Source: CAYNWK01 sp964400875
GTDB lineage: Bacteria; Chloroflexota; Anaerolineae; Anaerolineales; UBA4823
Assembly: GCA_964400875.1 (NCBI GenBank)
Contig: CAYNWK010000027.1
Coordinates: forward strand, 1 to 36,995
Direction of reading: 5' to 3'
Length of the DNA stretch: 36,995 nucleotides
Shown: one piece after another, positions 15,486 to 23,811 of the stretch
How positions within the stretch are numbered: the stretch's first letter is position 1
Layout: the number at the start of each line of letters is the position of its first letter
Made by a program: the position numbers and the translations under genes
Notes under the pieces: model-generated
The model's input: the letters and a program-made list of their open reading frames with translations, nothing else
The model's database searches: none
What the model was told of the DNA's origin: nothing

Positions 15486-16040
15486 ATGGGACTTCAACCT
15501 GACCACTGGATACGCAAGATGGCTGAGGAACAAGGCATGATCGAACCTTTCGCCGATAACAAGGTGCGTAAAGGGGTCATCTCGTACGGTGTGTCTTCTT
15601 ACGGCTATGATATACGCGTGGCCGAGGAATTCAAAATCTTTACCAACATTTATTCCGCTGTGGTTGACCCCAAGAATTTCGATCCCAAGTCCATGGTCGA
15701 TTATCGCGGCGAGGTATGCGTGATCCCGCCTAATTCATTTGCCCTGGCGCGCACCGTGGAATACTTCCGCATCCCCCGCAACGTGTTGACGGTTTGTCTG
15801 GGTAAGTCGACCTACGCCCGCTGCGGGATTATCGTCAACGTGACACCTTTCGAGCCGGAGTGGGAGGGCTTCGTCACCCTGGAGATCTCCAACACCACAC
15901 CGCTGCCGGCCAAGATCTACGCCAACGAAGGTATCGCCCAGGTGCTGTTCTTCACAGGCGACGAGGAGTGCGAAATCTCGTACGCAGATAAGAAAGGCAA
16001 ATACCAGAAACAACAGGCTATCGTTTTACCGAAATTATGA
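15486..16040 (+). CDS. dcd: dCTP deaminase
   Basis: A 184-residue enzyme converting dCTP to dUTP (EC 3.5.4.13) for thymidylate synthesis. It is a trimer of dUTPase-like fold in the cytoplasm. Motifs are SSYGYDIRV near residue 40, GKSTYARCGIIVNVTPFEP around 103-121 and GFVTLEISNT with the catalytic-type Glu, then YANEGIAQVLFF. Length is normal. AGAGGAGG precedes the ATG at a good distance. Some relatives also hydrolyse dUTP; sequence reading alone cannot settle this. The stop overlaps the next start (ATGA). Confidence 0.93.
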   Translation: MGLQPDHWIRKMAEEQGMIEPFADNKVRKGVISYGVSSYGYDIRVAEEFKIFTNIYSAVVDPKNFDPKSMVDYRGEVCVIPPNSFALARTVEYFRIPRNVLTVCLGKSTYARCGIIVNVTPFEPEWEGFVTLEISNTTPLPAKIYANEGIAQVLFFTGDEECEISYADKKGKYQKQQAIVLPKL

Positions 16041-17179
16041 GTTTGCGCGCGTATCCCAAGACCGATCTCGGCGAAATCCTTGGGGATCGGGTTGTTTACC
16101 GGAATTTGACACCGGTGGATCGGCGCTTGCCTTCCATCGATGAGTTTGGCTCAGCGATCGGCTTGCCGGCCGGCCGCATCCCGCGTAAAAGTGAGCCGGA
16201 ATACGCGCGGGCGATCGTGCACCTGCTCCGGCGGGCGCGAGCGCTGGATGCGCCGGGCACCGAGCTGGCGCGGTTGGTCTACCTCGGCGACACCCGCCTT
16301 AACGACGGCACGGCGTTCGCTAACATCTGCCGGGAAGGCGGTTTTGAGGGTGTGGCGTTCATCGGCGCCGAATCCAACGCTCCTGAGGCCTTTCAGGTCG
16401 AGGCCAATCCCACGGGGGAAGTGCTGTACCTGGCGAACCGCTGGTCGCTGCTGGGCGCGTTCGAGAGCTACTGCGTCCAGCATGGGATGCACATCGACGA
16501 AGCGACCGCTGTGGTCGTGGACCTGGACAAAACCGCCTTAGGCGCGCGCGGGCGGAACGCCCAGGTCATCGATCGCGCCCGGATACAGGCCATGCACGAT
16601 ACGGTGGCAGAATTGCTCGGCGAGTCCTTCGACCAGGTCGCCTTTCAAGCCGCTTACGACGAGCTCAACGAGGTGGACTACCATCCCTTCACCAAGGATA
16701 ACCAGGATTACCTGGCCTACATCTGCCTGATCGTCAGCAGTGGGATTTTCAGCCTGCCGACCGTGTTGGCTGGGGTCCGTGACGGACGCCTGATTTCATT
16801 CGAGCAGTTCATCGATCAGGTGGAAGCCCGCCTGGACGTACTGCAGCCGGAACTGGCGGAACTTCACCGCCAGATTTACGCTAACGTGCGGCGCAACGAT
16901 CCAACACCCTTCAAGGCGTTCCGGCGGAAGGAATATTTAGCCACGGTCGCCCGCATGGGCCAGCTGGACGACGGCGTGCCGCTTGAACGGATGCTGGCAG
17001 AGGAGATCGTCATCACCCAGGAGGTACGCGCCATCGCCCTGGAATGGCAGGCGCGCGGCGCGCTGATTTTTGGGCTTTCCGATAAACCGGATGAAGCCTC
17101 TTTACCCAATGCCGAGGGGTCCGCCGGCGGTCTGCGTCCGATCCACAGGACGAGAACCCATGCCGTTGGCGAGGAATGA
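16037..17179 (+). CDS. HAD-like protein of unknown function
   Basis: A 380-residue soluble protein, translationally coupled to dcd (ATGA). Residues 161-166 read VDLDKT, matching the DxDxT nucleophile motif of haloacid dehalogenase-fold phosphotransferases (D162, D164). Near the C-terminus FGLSDKPDEAS resembles the acidic motif IV. The region between them is mostly helical and could be a cap. An earlier segment, VYLGDTRLNDGTAF (81-94), is also acidic and conserved-looking. I know no assigned function. The link to dcd hints at a nucleotide phosphatase or housekeeping role, which is inference. A strong terminator follows immediately. Confidence 0.65.
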   Translation: MSLRAYPKTDLGEILGDRVVYRNLTPVDRRLPSIDEFGSAIGLPAGRIPRKSEPEYARAIVHLLRRARALDAPGTELARLVYLGDTRLNDGTAFANICREGGFEGVAFIGAESNAPEAFQVEANPTGEVLYLANRWSLLGAFESYCVQHGMHIDEATAVVVDLDKTALGARGRNAQVIDRARIQAMHDTVAELLGESFDQVAFQAAYDELNEVDYHPFTKDNQDYLAYICLIVSSGIFSLPTVLAGVRDGRLISFEQFIDQVEARLDVLQPELAELHRQIYANVRRNDPTPFKAFRRKEYLATVARMGQLDDGVPLERMLAEEIVITQEVRAIALEWQARGALIFGLSDKPDEASLPNAEGSAGGLRPIHRTRTHAVGEE

Positions 17180-17180
17180 A

Positions 17181-17209
17181 AAAAGGCGACCTTTATCGGG
17201 TCGCCTTTT
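17181..17209. terminator. Bidirectional intrinsic terminator
   Basis: An 11-bp stem AAAAGGCGACC / GGTCGCCTTTT (17181-17191, 17199-17209) with a 7-nt loop. A-run on the left and T-run on the right. It ends the plus-strand dcd/HAD unit and also the convergent minus-strand pspC gene. Confidence 0.92.
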
Positions 17210-17233
17210 GATTTGACCGCCAGCCTGGATAAC

Positions 17234-17485
17234 TTACTCGACGATCTCTTCGTCTTCACCTGTAATTTCCGGGCTCATCTCGACATCCGTCAAGGGTTCC
17301 TCCGGGACAATGATCAACAAGATGATGTAAGCAAGCAAACCCGGCCCCCCTGCAAGCGTGCCGATGATGAAGAGCAAGCGCACCAAAGTGGGGTCGATGC
17401 TGAAGTACTTTCCTAAACCGCCGGCTACGCCGCCGACCATGCGGTCGGTTCGAGAACGGTACAGGCGTCTGTATTCTGTGGACAT
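17234..17485 (-). CDS. PspC-domain membrane protein
   Basis: An 83-residue protein of the phage-shock PspC family. The N-terminal segment YRRLYRSRTDRMVGGVAGGL, then GKYFSIDPTLVRLLF, is the PspC signature. Next is a transmembrane helix (about 35-60) with GTLAGGPGLLAYIILLIIVP, then an acidic tail. AAGGAG lies 8 nt before the ATG. PspC domains are often found with DUF4097 proteins (for example B. subtilis yvlB-yvlC), so it may work with the operon at 2873-6821. No psp regulator or PspA homologue is adjacent. It is monocistronic. Confidence 0.92.
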   Translation of the reverse strand: MSTEYRRLYRSRTDRMVGGVAGGLGKYFSIDPTLVRLLFIIGTLAGGPGLLAYIILLIIVPEEPLTDVEMSPEITGEDEEIVE

Positions 17486-17511
17486 GGTTTAATCTCCTTT
17501 GTGTGAGAGGG

Positions 17512-17575
17512 TTGAGGGTATTGCGGCAGCGTTCCTGCTCCAATACGCTCACTTGCCTCATGAACTGCGTAATTC
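17512..17575 (+). repeat. Dispersed intergenic repeat, copy B (diverged)
   Basis: TTGAGGGTA (17512-17520) and GAACTGCGTAATTC (17562-17575) flank 41 bp that differ from the other copies. It lies upstream of pspC. Confidence 0.5.
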
Positions 17576-17630
17576 AAAGAATAGGAATGTTCGCTATTTA
17601 GGTATACGCAAAAAGCCGGGTGAGGTTGCA

Positions 17631-17730
17631 NNNNNNNNNNNNNNNNNNNNNNNNNNNNNNNNNNNNNNNNNNNNNNNNNNNNNNNNNNNNNNNNNNNNNN
17701 NNNNNNNNNNNNNNNNNNNNNNNNNNNNNN
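17631..17730. other. Assembly gap (100 N)
   Basis: A placeholder of exactly 100 N. It removes the last residues and stop codon of threonine synthase. Confidence 0.99.
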
Positions 17731-18755
17731 GGGACCGGCATAGACCGGGTAATGGCGTCGGGGTCTTTCAACCCGTGTCCGGTACAGACCGCCACGATGG
17801 TCTTCCCCTGGGGAGAGAGCTTTCCGGCGCGAATCTCAGCGACCAGGCCGGCTAAGCCAGCTGCGGAAGCGGGCTCTACCCACACCCCTTCCGCCGCCAG
17901 GCGCCGTTGCATCCCCAAAATCGCCTCGTCTTCCTGGGCGATGATACGCCCACCGGATTCTTCAGCCGCCTGGAGAGCTTGTTCACCGCGGGCCGGTTTC
18001 CCGATGCGGATGGCAGTCGCCAGGGTTTCCGGGTGATCGACCGGATGGCCGAGCACCAGTGGAGCGGCGCCGGCGGCCTGGACGCCCAAGATCCTGGGCA
18101 ATCCCGTGTCATTCAGCTCGTGGTACTGTTGGAAGCCCATCCAGTAAGCGGTAATATTGCCGGCGTTGCCCACCGGCAGACAAAGCCAATCCGGCGCGCG
18201 GCCTAACCGGTCGCAGATTTCGAATGCAGCGGTTTTTTGACCTTCCAAACGGTAAGGATTGAGCGAGTTGACCAGGGCGATGGAATGTTTCTCGCTGATG
18301 GCCACGACGAGGGTCAGGGCGTCGTCGAACGAGCCGTCGATCTGCACAACCTGGGCGCCGTAAGCAACCGCGCCGGCCAATTTTCCGGCGGCGACCTTGC
18401 CCGCCGGGATCAGCACGACGGCGCGCAGCCCAGCGCGGGCGGCGTATGCCGCAGCCGAAGCAGCCGTGTTGCCGGTCGAGGCGCAGATCACGGCCTGGGC
18501 CTTGCGACCAACCGCTTCGCTGATCGCGGCGGTCATGCCCCGGTCTTTGAACGAGCCGGTCGGGTTCAACCCCTCGAACTTGGCATACAGCGCAAAGCCG
18601 CCGCCTAACTCCTCAACGAGCCCGGGCAGGGGGATGAGGGGCGTATTGCCCTCCAGCAAGGTCACCCGGGCGGTGTGCTGCGGCAGGTCGAGCAAGGAAC
18701 CATAACGGTCCAGCAGGCCGGAATAAGGCACGATCTGACCGTCAGGGGGCGCCAT
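17731..18755 (-). CDS. thrC: Threonine synthase, 3' end lost in gap
   Basis: A PLP enzyme making threonine from O-phosphohomoserine (EC 4.2.3.1). 341 codons are visible, close to the full length of the short bacterial type, so only a few residues are missing. Motifs are LLEGNTPLIPLPG, FEGLNPTGSFKDRGMT with the PLP lysine, ASTGNTAASAAAYAARAG, PVGNAGNITAYWMGF and VEPASAAGLAGL. The start overlaps the end of the comEA-like gene by 14 nt, with no clear ribosome binding site, suggesting translational coupling. It is the last gene of the minus-strand run that begins at 25550. Confidence 0.95.
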
Positions 18756-19314
18756 CGACGGTGATCAACGGCGCCAGGCGCTCAAAAGTCGCCGGACCGA
18801 TCCCGGGGACTCGCTCGAGGTCTTCGATGGTTTGAAAGGGTCCGTTGGCTTCGCGATCGGCGATGATGTTCTGCGCTGTAACCGGCCCGATCCCGGGCAA
18901 ACTTTCCAGCTCCGCTTGAGTCGCGGTGTTGAGGTCCACCAGTAAGGCCCCAACTTCTCCGTTCCCCCCGGCGGAAGCGCCGCCGGTATCCGAGGGCTGC
19001 TCCTGGGGGGTGAGCGGGATGTAAACGCGTTCTCCGTCCTGCAGCCGGGCAGCCAGGTTGAGGCTGGTTGTGTCAGCCCCGGTGGTTACTCCACCTGCGG
19101 CATCGAACGCATCCTGGACGCGCGCCTCCAGCGGCAGCGTATACACGCCTGGATTGGCCACTGCGCCGGTCACGTGGACGGTCAATGGCCCGAGAGTAGG
19201 CGGCGGCTGCAGTCTGACCGGCTCTCCGCGCGGCGGCATGCTGACCAGCAAGATCACGCCCGCGGCCAACAGGCCACAAACGAGCCCGAACAGTATCGTC
19301 GCCCACTTATTCAT
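18742..19314 (-). CDS. ComEA-like protein: SLBB plus helix-hairpin-helix
   Basis: A 190-residue protein with an N-terminal membrane anchor (ATILFGLVCGLLAAGVILLV). An SLBB-type domain follows (VHVTGAVANPGVYTLP), then a linker and two helix-hairpin-helix motifs (LESLPGIGPVTAQNII and LERVPGIGPATFERL). This is the ComEA architecture, which binds DNA non-specifically outside the membrane during transformation. I chose ATG 19314; a TTG at 19344 in the same frame adds ten residues and neither has a good ribosome binding site. No comEC is nearby, so a competence role is inferred from the family only. Confidence 0.85.
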   Translation of the reverse strand: MNKWATILFGLVCGLLAAGVILLVSMPPRGEPVRLQPPPTLGPLTVHVTGAVANPGVYTLPLEARVQDAFDAAGGVTTGADTTSLNLAARLQDGERVYIPLTPQEQPSDTGGASAGGNGEVGALLVDLNTATQAELESLPGIGPVTAQNIIADREANGPFQTIEDLERVPGIGPATFERLAPLITVDGAP

Positions 19315-19351
19315 GCCGTATAATCGTCTCCAGACGGACGCCAAGCTCCCG

Positions 19352-20308
19352 CTAGGCGGATTCTTCCAGGAGCAGACTCAATCCCATGCGCTGCCGGCCG
19401 CTGTCCACTTGCAGGATGCGCACCTGCACGTGCTCCCCTTCATAGACAACTTCCTCTGGTTTCAATGCCTCGCTTTCAGCGCACATCTCAGAGATGTGAA
19501 TCAACCCATCCAGGCCATCCTCGACACGCGCGAAAGCGCCATAAGGCAGGATGCTGGTGATGGTGGCTTCCACCAGCTGGCCGGGAGCGAAGCGCGATTC
19601 GGCCGTCTCCCAGGGATTGTCGTGCATGCGTTTCAAACTGAGCGCTACGCGGGAGCGTTCTTCATCCACGCTGATGACGTAAACGGTGATTTCCTGGCCC
19701 AACTTCAGGCTATCCGAAGGATGGCGCACGCGGCCCCAGGAGATCTCCGAGACGTGGATCAACCCTTCCAAGCCGCCCAGGTCTACGAATACGCCGAAGT
19801 CGGTGATGTTCGTGACCGTCCCGACCACGTGGTCGCCGGATTTAAGACCGTCGAGCAGCTGGTTACGGCTGCCGGGTTCTGAAAGGGCTGCCCGTTCCGA
19901 GAAGACTACCCGCCCACGTTCCGGGTCGCACTCGATCACTTTAAGCACGAGCGTTTGATCGACGTAATCCGCCAGCAAGTGATCGCGTTCCTGCGCGGTT
20001 TTCTCGCCGCTGACCTCGACCAGGTGAGATACCGGTACAAAACCGTGCATGGTATCTCCTGCAACAAGAAGCCCTCCACGGTTGTATCCGTTTACTTTCA
20101 ACTCCACCGTTTCGTCCTGCTCGTAGATATGTTGGACCACACCCCAATCGACGCCTGGCGTCGATTCCCTGACGGGGCGTGAGTCCTGCGGGACCGAGGA
20201 CTGTGGAACCAATTCCCTTTCTACGTCGTCCAACAGTGAGCTCCACCAGGAGTCATCGTTCGGCGGCGGTCCCCCCTCAACTGTTTGAATTAAGGTGTCC
20301 TTCACCAT
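19352..20308 (-). CDS. Three-S1-domain RNA-binding protein, ribosomal protein S1-like
   Basis: A 318-residue protein. After an acidic N-terminus there are three S1/OB domains, at about 65-135, 155-225 and 240-315. The second and third carry clear signatures (VVGTVTNITDFGVFVDLGG with LEGLIHVSEISWGRV; EATITSILPYGAFARVEDG with LDGLIHISEM). The first is more diverged (VELKVNGYNRGGLLVAGDTM). It would bind RNA and help translation initiation. It is shorter than the six-domain E. coli RpsA but similar to short S1 forms in other phyla. ATG 20308 overlaps the stop of a 16-codon frame (TAATG). GAGGG lies about 7 nt upstream. Confidence 0.85.
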   Translation of the reverse strand: MVKDTLIQTVEGGPPPNDDSWWSSLLDDVERELVPQSSVPQDSRPVRESTPGVDWGVVQHIYEQDETVELKVNGYNRGGLLVAGDTMHGFVPVSHLVEVSGEKTAQERDHLLADYVDQTLVLKVIECDPERGRVVFSERAALSEPGSRNQLLDGLKSGDHVVGTVTNITDFGVFVDLGGLEGLIHVSEISWGRVRHPSDSLKLGQEITVYVISVDEERSRVALSLKRMHDNPWETAESRFAPGQLVEATITSILPYGAFARVEDGLDGLIHISEMCAESEALKPEEVVYEGEHVQVRILQVDSGRQRMGLSLLLEESA

Positions 20309-20358
20309 TAATCTACCCTCGCTATGTTGTTATTCCAGTATCTGTGTACGCCCTCCAT
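20308..20358 (-). CDS. Possible 16-codon linker ORF between sensor and S1 genes
   Basis: ATG at 20358 overlaps the sensor gene stop (TAATG). The frame reads MEGVHRYWNNNIARVD and its TAA overlaps the ATG of the S1-like gene (again TAATG). It contains the ribosome binding site of the S1 gene. It may be a coupling peptide or coincidence, and too short for composition tests. Confidence 0.3.
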   Translation of the reverse strand: MEGVHRYWNNNIARVD

Positions 20359-22445
20359 TAGATTTTTTGAACGATTTTCTCAGATGTATGCTCCTCTCTA
20401 GCCTGCCGTTCCATCTCTACGATTGCTTTGGCAACGGCTTCGATGGCTACCCTTTGTTTACGATATAAGTCAGCTTCAGACATGGCCAACTTTCTGGCGA
20501 CCTCCCGAACTTTCCGGCCTTCCATGAACTTCATTTCAAGGATGTTATACAGGATCCATTCTGCGGTAAAACGGCGCTCGCCTTCCGGGCGCGTCCATTC
20601 GATCGCCTGGCGTAAAATTGAACGTAAGGCGTTTGTGGTGTTCCCCTCGTGTTCTTCCAGGGCACGCTGGACGATCCGCAGCCGAATCAGCGGGCTTTGC
20701 GAAAGTTTCGGACCGCCCCAGTAATGGGTGAGCGCGTCTTTCACCCACTTCGGTAGGTTGCGGTGATCGAGAGAAAGTTCCGGAGCGGTGAGGACTTCGG
20801 TGCCATCATAACGGGCGGCAGCCCTCAACCTCTGGATCAAATCGACCTGCGGTGTGAGCGCTTCGAGGGAAGTGAAAACCTGCTGCTGCGAGATGCGATC
20901 TTCCAAGGCGAGGGCGGCGCGCTGCGCCAGAAGCAGTAGGGCTTCGACGTGTTCGTGCTCTGGGGGCTGTTCGTTGGCGCGGGCTGCTCCTAAAATACCC
21001 AGTAAGGTTCGGTCAGTCCCACCCTGATTGTAGAGCGGCACCAACCAGTAATCTCCCCAGGAAAACAGGCGCTGTTCGCCGGTTGGTTTCACACCAGCGC
21101 CGCCATTGCGAGCCGGGACTGTGTCACGTGGCGCAACTTCGTTGCGAGGCGTAACTTCGTTGCGAGGCGTAACTTCGTTGCGAGGCGTAACTTCGTTGCG
21201 AGGCGTGACTTCGTCGCGAGGCGTAACTTCCTTCCGGGTCGCTTCTCCATTGCCGGTCACGACTTCCAAGATACCTTCCGGGATTGAATCCTGGTCAAAA
21301 GGATTTTCATCACCGACGGTGACGATCATCGCCAGCCCCTGGGAGCCCAGAGAGACGATAAAGCCAGCGGAGACCTGCAAGCGATCGCAGGCGGCCGCCA
21401 GGACCGATTCGAGGAACTCCCGCAAATCGCTCGAGGTCAGCAGCCGCTCCTCCAGAGTTTGGACGAGATCGATTTCCTCGCGATCCCCGCCGTGGAAGAT
21501 CCAGCGCTCCCAGACGGGGGCAGCCAGGGTGATTAGATGCTCCATGACCAGGAGGGTGGCGACCATCAAGATCGGTATTGCGGTTTCGTAGGGTATCCCG
21601 AAATTATCCCCCACGCGGCGCATCACGGTGACGATGGCGAGCACCGTGGAGGCGGTCACCGGGCCGCGCATCAGCCATTTGAACAACCGCCGTTTGACCA
21701 CCCGGTCCGGCCAGGGCACACCGAAGAACGCTACCGCGTACGCCATGATGATCAGCAAAACCGATACCAGGATGTTGCTGGCAGTGGCCGCCAGCCAAAA
21801 GATCAGTTCGTGGCGGGTAGCAAGACCGGAGCCGAAGAGAAGATAAGGATACGAGCCCAGAGCAGGCGCCAGCGCGCCGGCGATCAGGTACTGCATGCGG
21901 CGGCGGCTGGTGCGCGTCAGGGTGCGCTGCAGCGCTCGTATGAAATTGATCCCGGCGACAAACATCACCACAGCGTAGAATATCGAGAACACTAAGGTCA
22001 ACCAGCTTCGTTCCAGGTGAGGCGCTGGCGCGACGTTGACGACCAGCGGGCCAACCAGGAGATCCACGGGTAAGGCGATTAAAAAGGCTGTTGAGATCAG
22101 GTAGTTCAGCCATACGAAACGGCGCCGACGGCCGCGCGAGGGCCGCCCGGTCGTCGCCAGCAAGGCATCTGAGAAATGGAAGTAAGCGGAGGGGAGGAAG
22201 ATGATGCCAACCCACTGCCAGCGAAACCAAAAGCTCATCTGCGCGGGGTTGGAAGCAGAACTGCCGATAGCGTCGCCGACAAAAACAAAAACCACGCAGA
22301 TCAAAATCACGGCGAAGGTGCGCGCCACCCGATCTCTCAAGTTGAAGGAGAGTGCATACAGCAACAATGAGAAAGCCGTGATGGCAATCCCCGCCGTGAG
22401 CAGCTCGTTCAAAGCCCGGAAGCTCTCGATCAAGATTTCGATCAT
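20358..22445 (-). CDS. Membrane sensor: 7TM-type region, GAF-like domain, C-terminal HTH-like domain
   Basis: A 695-residue protein. Residues about 10-240 hold seven or so transmembrane helices like the 7TM sensor region of some histidine kinases; about 250-305 add one or two more hydrophobic segments. Residues about 325-530 read as a GAF-type domain (DLREFLESVLAAACDRLQVS at its start; LALEDRISQQQVF at its end). It is interrupted at about 403-438 by hexapeptide repeats EVTPRN encoded by an 18-bp VNTR. No histidine-kinase, GGDEF or other output domain is present. The C-terminal 70 residues (AEWILYNILEMKFMEGRKVR, then EVARKLAMSEADLYRKQRVA) look like a sigma-70 region 4/HTH helix pair. It may be a membrane-bound one-component regulator. 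No ribosome binding site is obvious. Confidence 0.75.
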   Translation of the reverse strand: MIEILIESFRALNELLTAGIAITAFSLLLYALSFNLRDRVARTFAVILICVVFVFVGDAIGSSASNPAQMSFWFRWQWVGIIFLPSAYFHFSDALLATTGRPSRGRRRRFVWLNYLISTAFLIALPVDLLVGPLVVNVAPAPHLERSWLTLVFSIFYAVVMFVAGINFIRALQRTLTRTSRRRMQYLIAGALAPALGSYPYLLFGSGLATRHELIFWLAATASNILVSVLLIIMAYAVAFFGVPWPDRVVKRRLFKWLMRGPVTASTVLAIVTVMRRVGDNFGIPYETAIPILMVATLLVMEHLITLAAPVWERWIFHGGDREEIDLVQTLEERLLTSSDLREFLESVLAAACDRLQVSAGFIVSLGSQGLAMIVTVGDENPFDQDSIPEGILEVVTGNGEATRKEVTPRDEVTPRNEVTPRNEVTPRNEVTPRNEVAPRDTVPARNGGAGVKPTGEQRLFSWGDYWLVPLYNQGGTDRTLLGILGAARANEQPPEHEHVEALLLLAQRAALALEDRISQQQVFTSLEALTPQVDLIQRLRAAARYDGTEVLTAPELSLDHRNLPKWVKDALTHYWGGPKLSQSPLIRLRIVQRALEEHEGNTTNALRSILRQAIEWTRPEGERRFTAEWILYNILEMKFMEGRKVREVARKLAMSEADLYRKQRVAIEAVAKAIVEMERQAREEHTSEKIVQKI
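21132..21239. repeat. 18-bp in-frame tandem repeat (VNTR), six units
   Basis: Six head-to-tail 18-bp units starting CGYRACTTCGTTGCGAGG. Units at 21150, 21168 and 21186 are identical; the units at 21132 and 21204 carry one and two substitutions and the last (21222) is more diverged. Being 18 bp, copy-number change keeps the frame and adds or removes six residues (EVTPRN) in the sensor. Confidence 0.95.
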
Positions 22446-22511
22446 GGCGATAGATTATCTGTCTCAAGGTGACCGGTGGAGGTCCTTCCACGCCGAGTCA
22501 CACGGTTCTGT

Positions 22512-23051
22512 TCAGCGCAGCCATTTGGCGAAGAAAATCGCCGCGTCGCGATTAAGATAATAATGATCATCATAGCCGCAGAAGTCCAGGCCGAGTTTTT
22601 GGGCCAGGCTGATGGCGGGATAGTTGCGGGGTTGCATTTCCATAACCAGGCGGGAGTCGCCGGCGCCAAGCGCCCATTCCTGGGAGGCTAACAGCAGGGC
22701 GCTGCCGATACCCTGACGGCGCAGGCGCTCCGCGACGACCAGGTCCGCCAGCCAGGTTGTTTTGGGAGCGCGGTTTTGGATCAGGCTGGCATATCCAACC
22801 GGCGCGCCGTCCAGCAAAGCCACCAGCAGCCCGGAACGCTGCTTCCAGTCTTTCAGCAGCGCGCTGCCAGGGCGTGGATACTCTACTTTCACCAGGCGCG
22901 GCAGGCGGATTTCGCGGAAGTGAACGTCGATCTGGCTCTCGCTCGAGTCCAGGTCCATTTGCCAGACGTGGTCGCTGGTATAGCTGTGATCTAAGCGGAC
23001 GAGATGGGCGATATCGCTCTCGATGGCGGGGCGGATTTCAATAGCAGGCAT
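22512..23051 (-). CDS. GNAT-family N-acetyltransferase
   Basis: A 179-residue acetyl-CoA-dependent acyltransferase. The core has DLVVAERLRRQGIGSALLLA, including the acetyl-CoA pyrophosphate loop RRQGIG (motif A), then LVMEMQPRNYPAISLAQKLG (motif B), as in RimI-like enzymes. The N-terminal half (HVWQMDLDSSESQIDVHFRE) is not family-typical and may define the substrate, which is unknown. GGAG lies 12 nt before the ATG. It is flanked by the 235-residue membrane protein (16 bp) and the sensor (66 bp) in a co-directional run. Confidence 0.88.
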   Translation of the reverse strand: MPAIEIRPAIESDIAHLVRLDHSYTSDHVWQMDLDSSESQIDVHFREIRLPRLVKVEYPRPGSALLKDWKQRSGLLVALLDGAPVGYASLIQNRAPKTTWLADLVVAERLRRQGIGSALLLASQEWALGAGDSRLVMEMQPRNYPAISLAQKLGLDFCGYDDHYYLNRDAAIFFAKWLR

Positions 23052-23067
23052 ACCGGTAATTGGCTCC

Positions 23068-23775
23068 TTAAGGTTCGACCGGGTTGTTGACGTAAACGCT
23101 GATGGTGCAGGGCTCCAGCGAATTGCCCTGGTTATCGGTGACCACGAGGCGCAACATGTATTGACCGGGCGTCAGCGTGCGCGTGTCCCACTGGCCCAGG
23201 TCCCCGTCCTGAACCGGAGTTCGACCTGCCTGGAGGGTCAACCAGATCGCGTCGCCAGGGCGAGCCAGTTCGTATTTATAGAAACCGAAATTGGGGATGG
23301 TGGCAGAGCCGGTCAACATCACCACATCGCTGACTTCGGCGCCGTCCTCGGGAGAGGTCAGGTTTAATTGACCGGGAACGCAGCCAGCCTCGCCGGCAGG
23401 TTCGACGGTTGGAGGCGTAGGCGTCACCGCGTTGGTCCCGGCCTCGACCGGTTGAATCGTTTCAGCGGCAAGGGTGGTCGTTGACGTCGCTAAGAGATCC
23501 AAGGTGGGGGTAAGTAATGGGTTCGCACCGGGCACTGTCGGAACTACAAAAGTTACTAACACAAAAACACCTATCCCCATAGCCAGGAGGAATACCAACA
23601 TACCGGCGGATTGATTCAGGCGCGCCTGGGCACTTTCCCTTTCAAGCCCAAACGCCGCGGCGCGCAACTCGTCCCATGCCAGGATAAACTTCCGGATGTA
23701 GACCAACCCGCCCAGCGCCAGTAAGATGTAAATCCAGATCTCATATTCTTTAAAAAAGCGGAGCGCTTCTGCCAT
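23068..23775 (-). CDS. Membrane protein with C-terminal Ig-like domain, hypothetical
   Basis: A 235-residue protein. A first hydrophobic helix is at about 12-30 (IWIYILLALGGLVYIRKFI) and a second at about 58-80 (MLVFLLAMGIGVFVLVTFVV), with a charged loop between. A Thr/Pro linker (TPTPPTVEP) leads to a predicted beta domain (about 135-230: LNLTSPEDGAEVSDVVMLTG; TPGQYMLRLVVTDNQGNS) of bacterial Ig-like type, facing outside if the second helix spans outward. I recognise no enzyme motif. It lies 36 bp after purine nucleoside phosphorylase in the same direction. Confidence 0.7.
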   Translation of the reverse strand: MAEALRFFKEYEIWIYILLALGGLVYIRKFILAWDELRAAAFGLERESAQARLNQSAGMLVFLLAMGIGVFVLVTFVVPTVPGANPLLTPTLDLLATSTTTLAAETIQPVEAGTNAVTPTPPTVEPAGEAGCVPGQLNLTSPEDGAEVSDVVMLTGSATIPNFGFYKYELARPGDAIWLTLQAGRTPVQDGDLGQWDTRTLTPGQYMLRLVVTDNQGNSLEPCTISVYVNNPVEP

Positions 23776-23811
23776 GCTAAGTGCACCGGTAAGAGCACGA
23801 ACTGTCGGTTT

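Noticed and set aside
17598..17630. C-terminal residues of threonine synthase read past the gap
   Set aside because: Gap length is unknown, so the frame cannot be carried across; threonine synthase should end within a few residues of 17731.
21106..21591. Repeat block resembling a CRISPR array or plus-strand gene
   Set aside because: The 18-bp units are contiguous with no spacers and lie in frame within the sensor gene; the plus-strand frame is its shadow.
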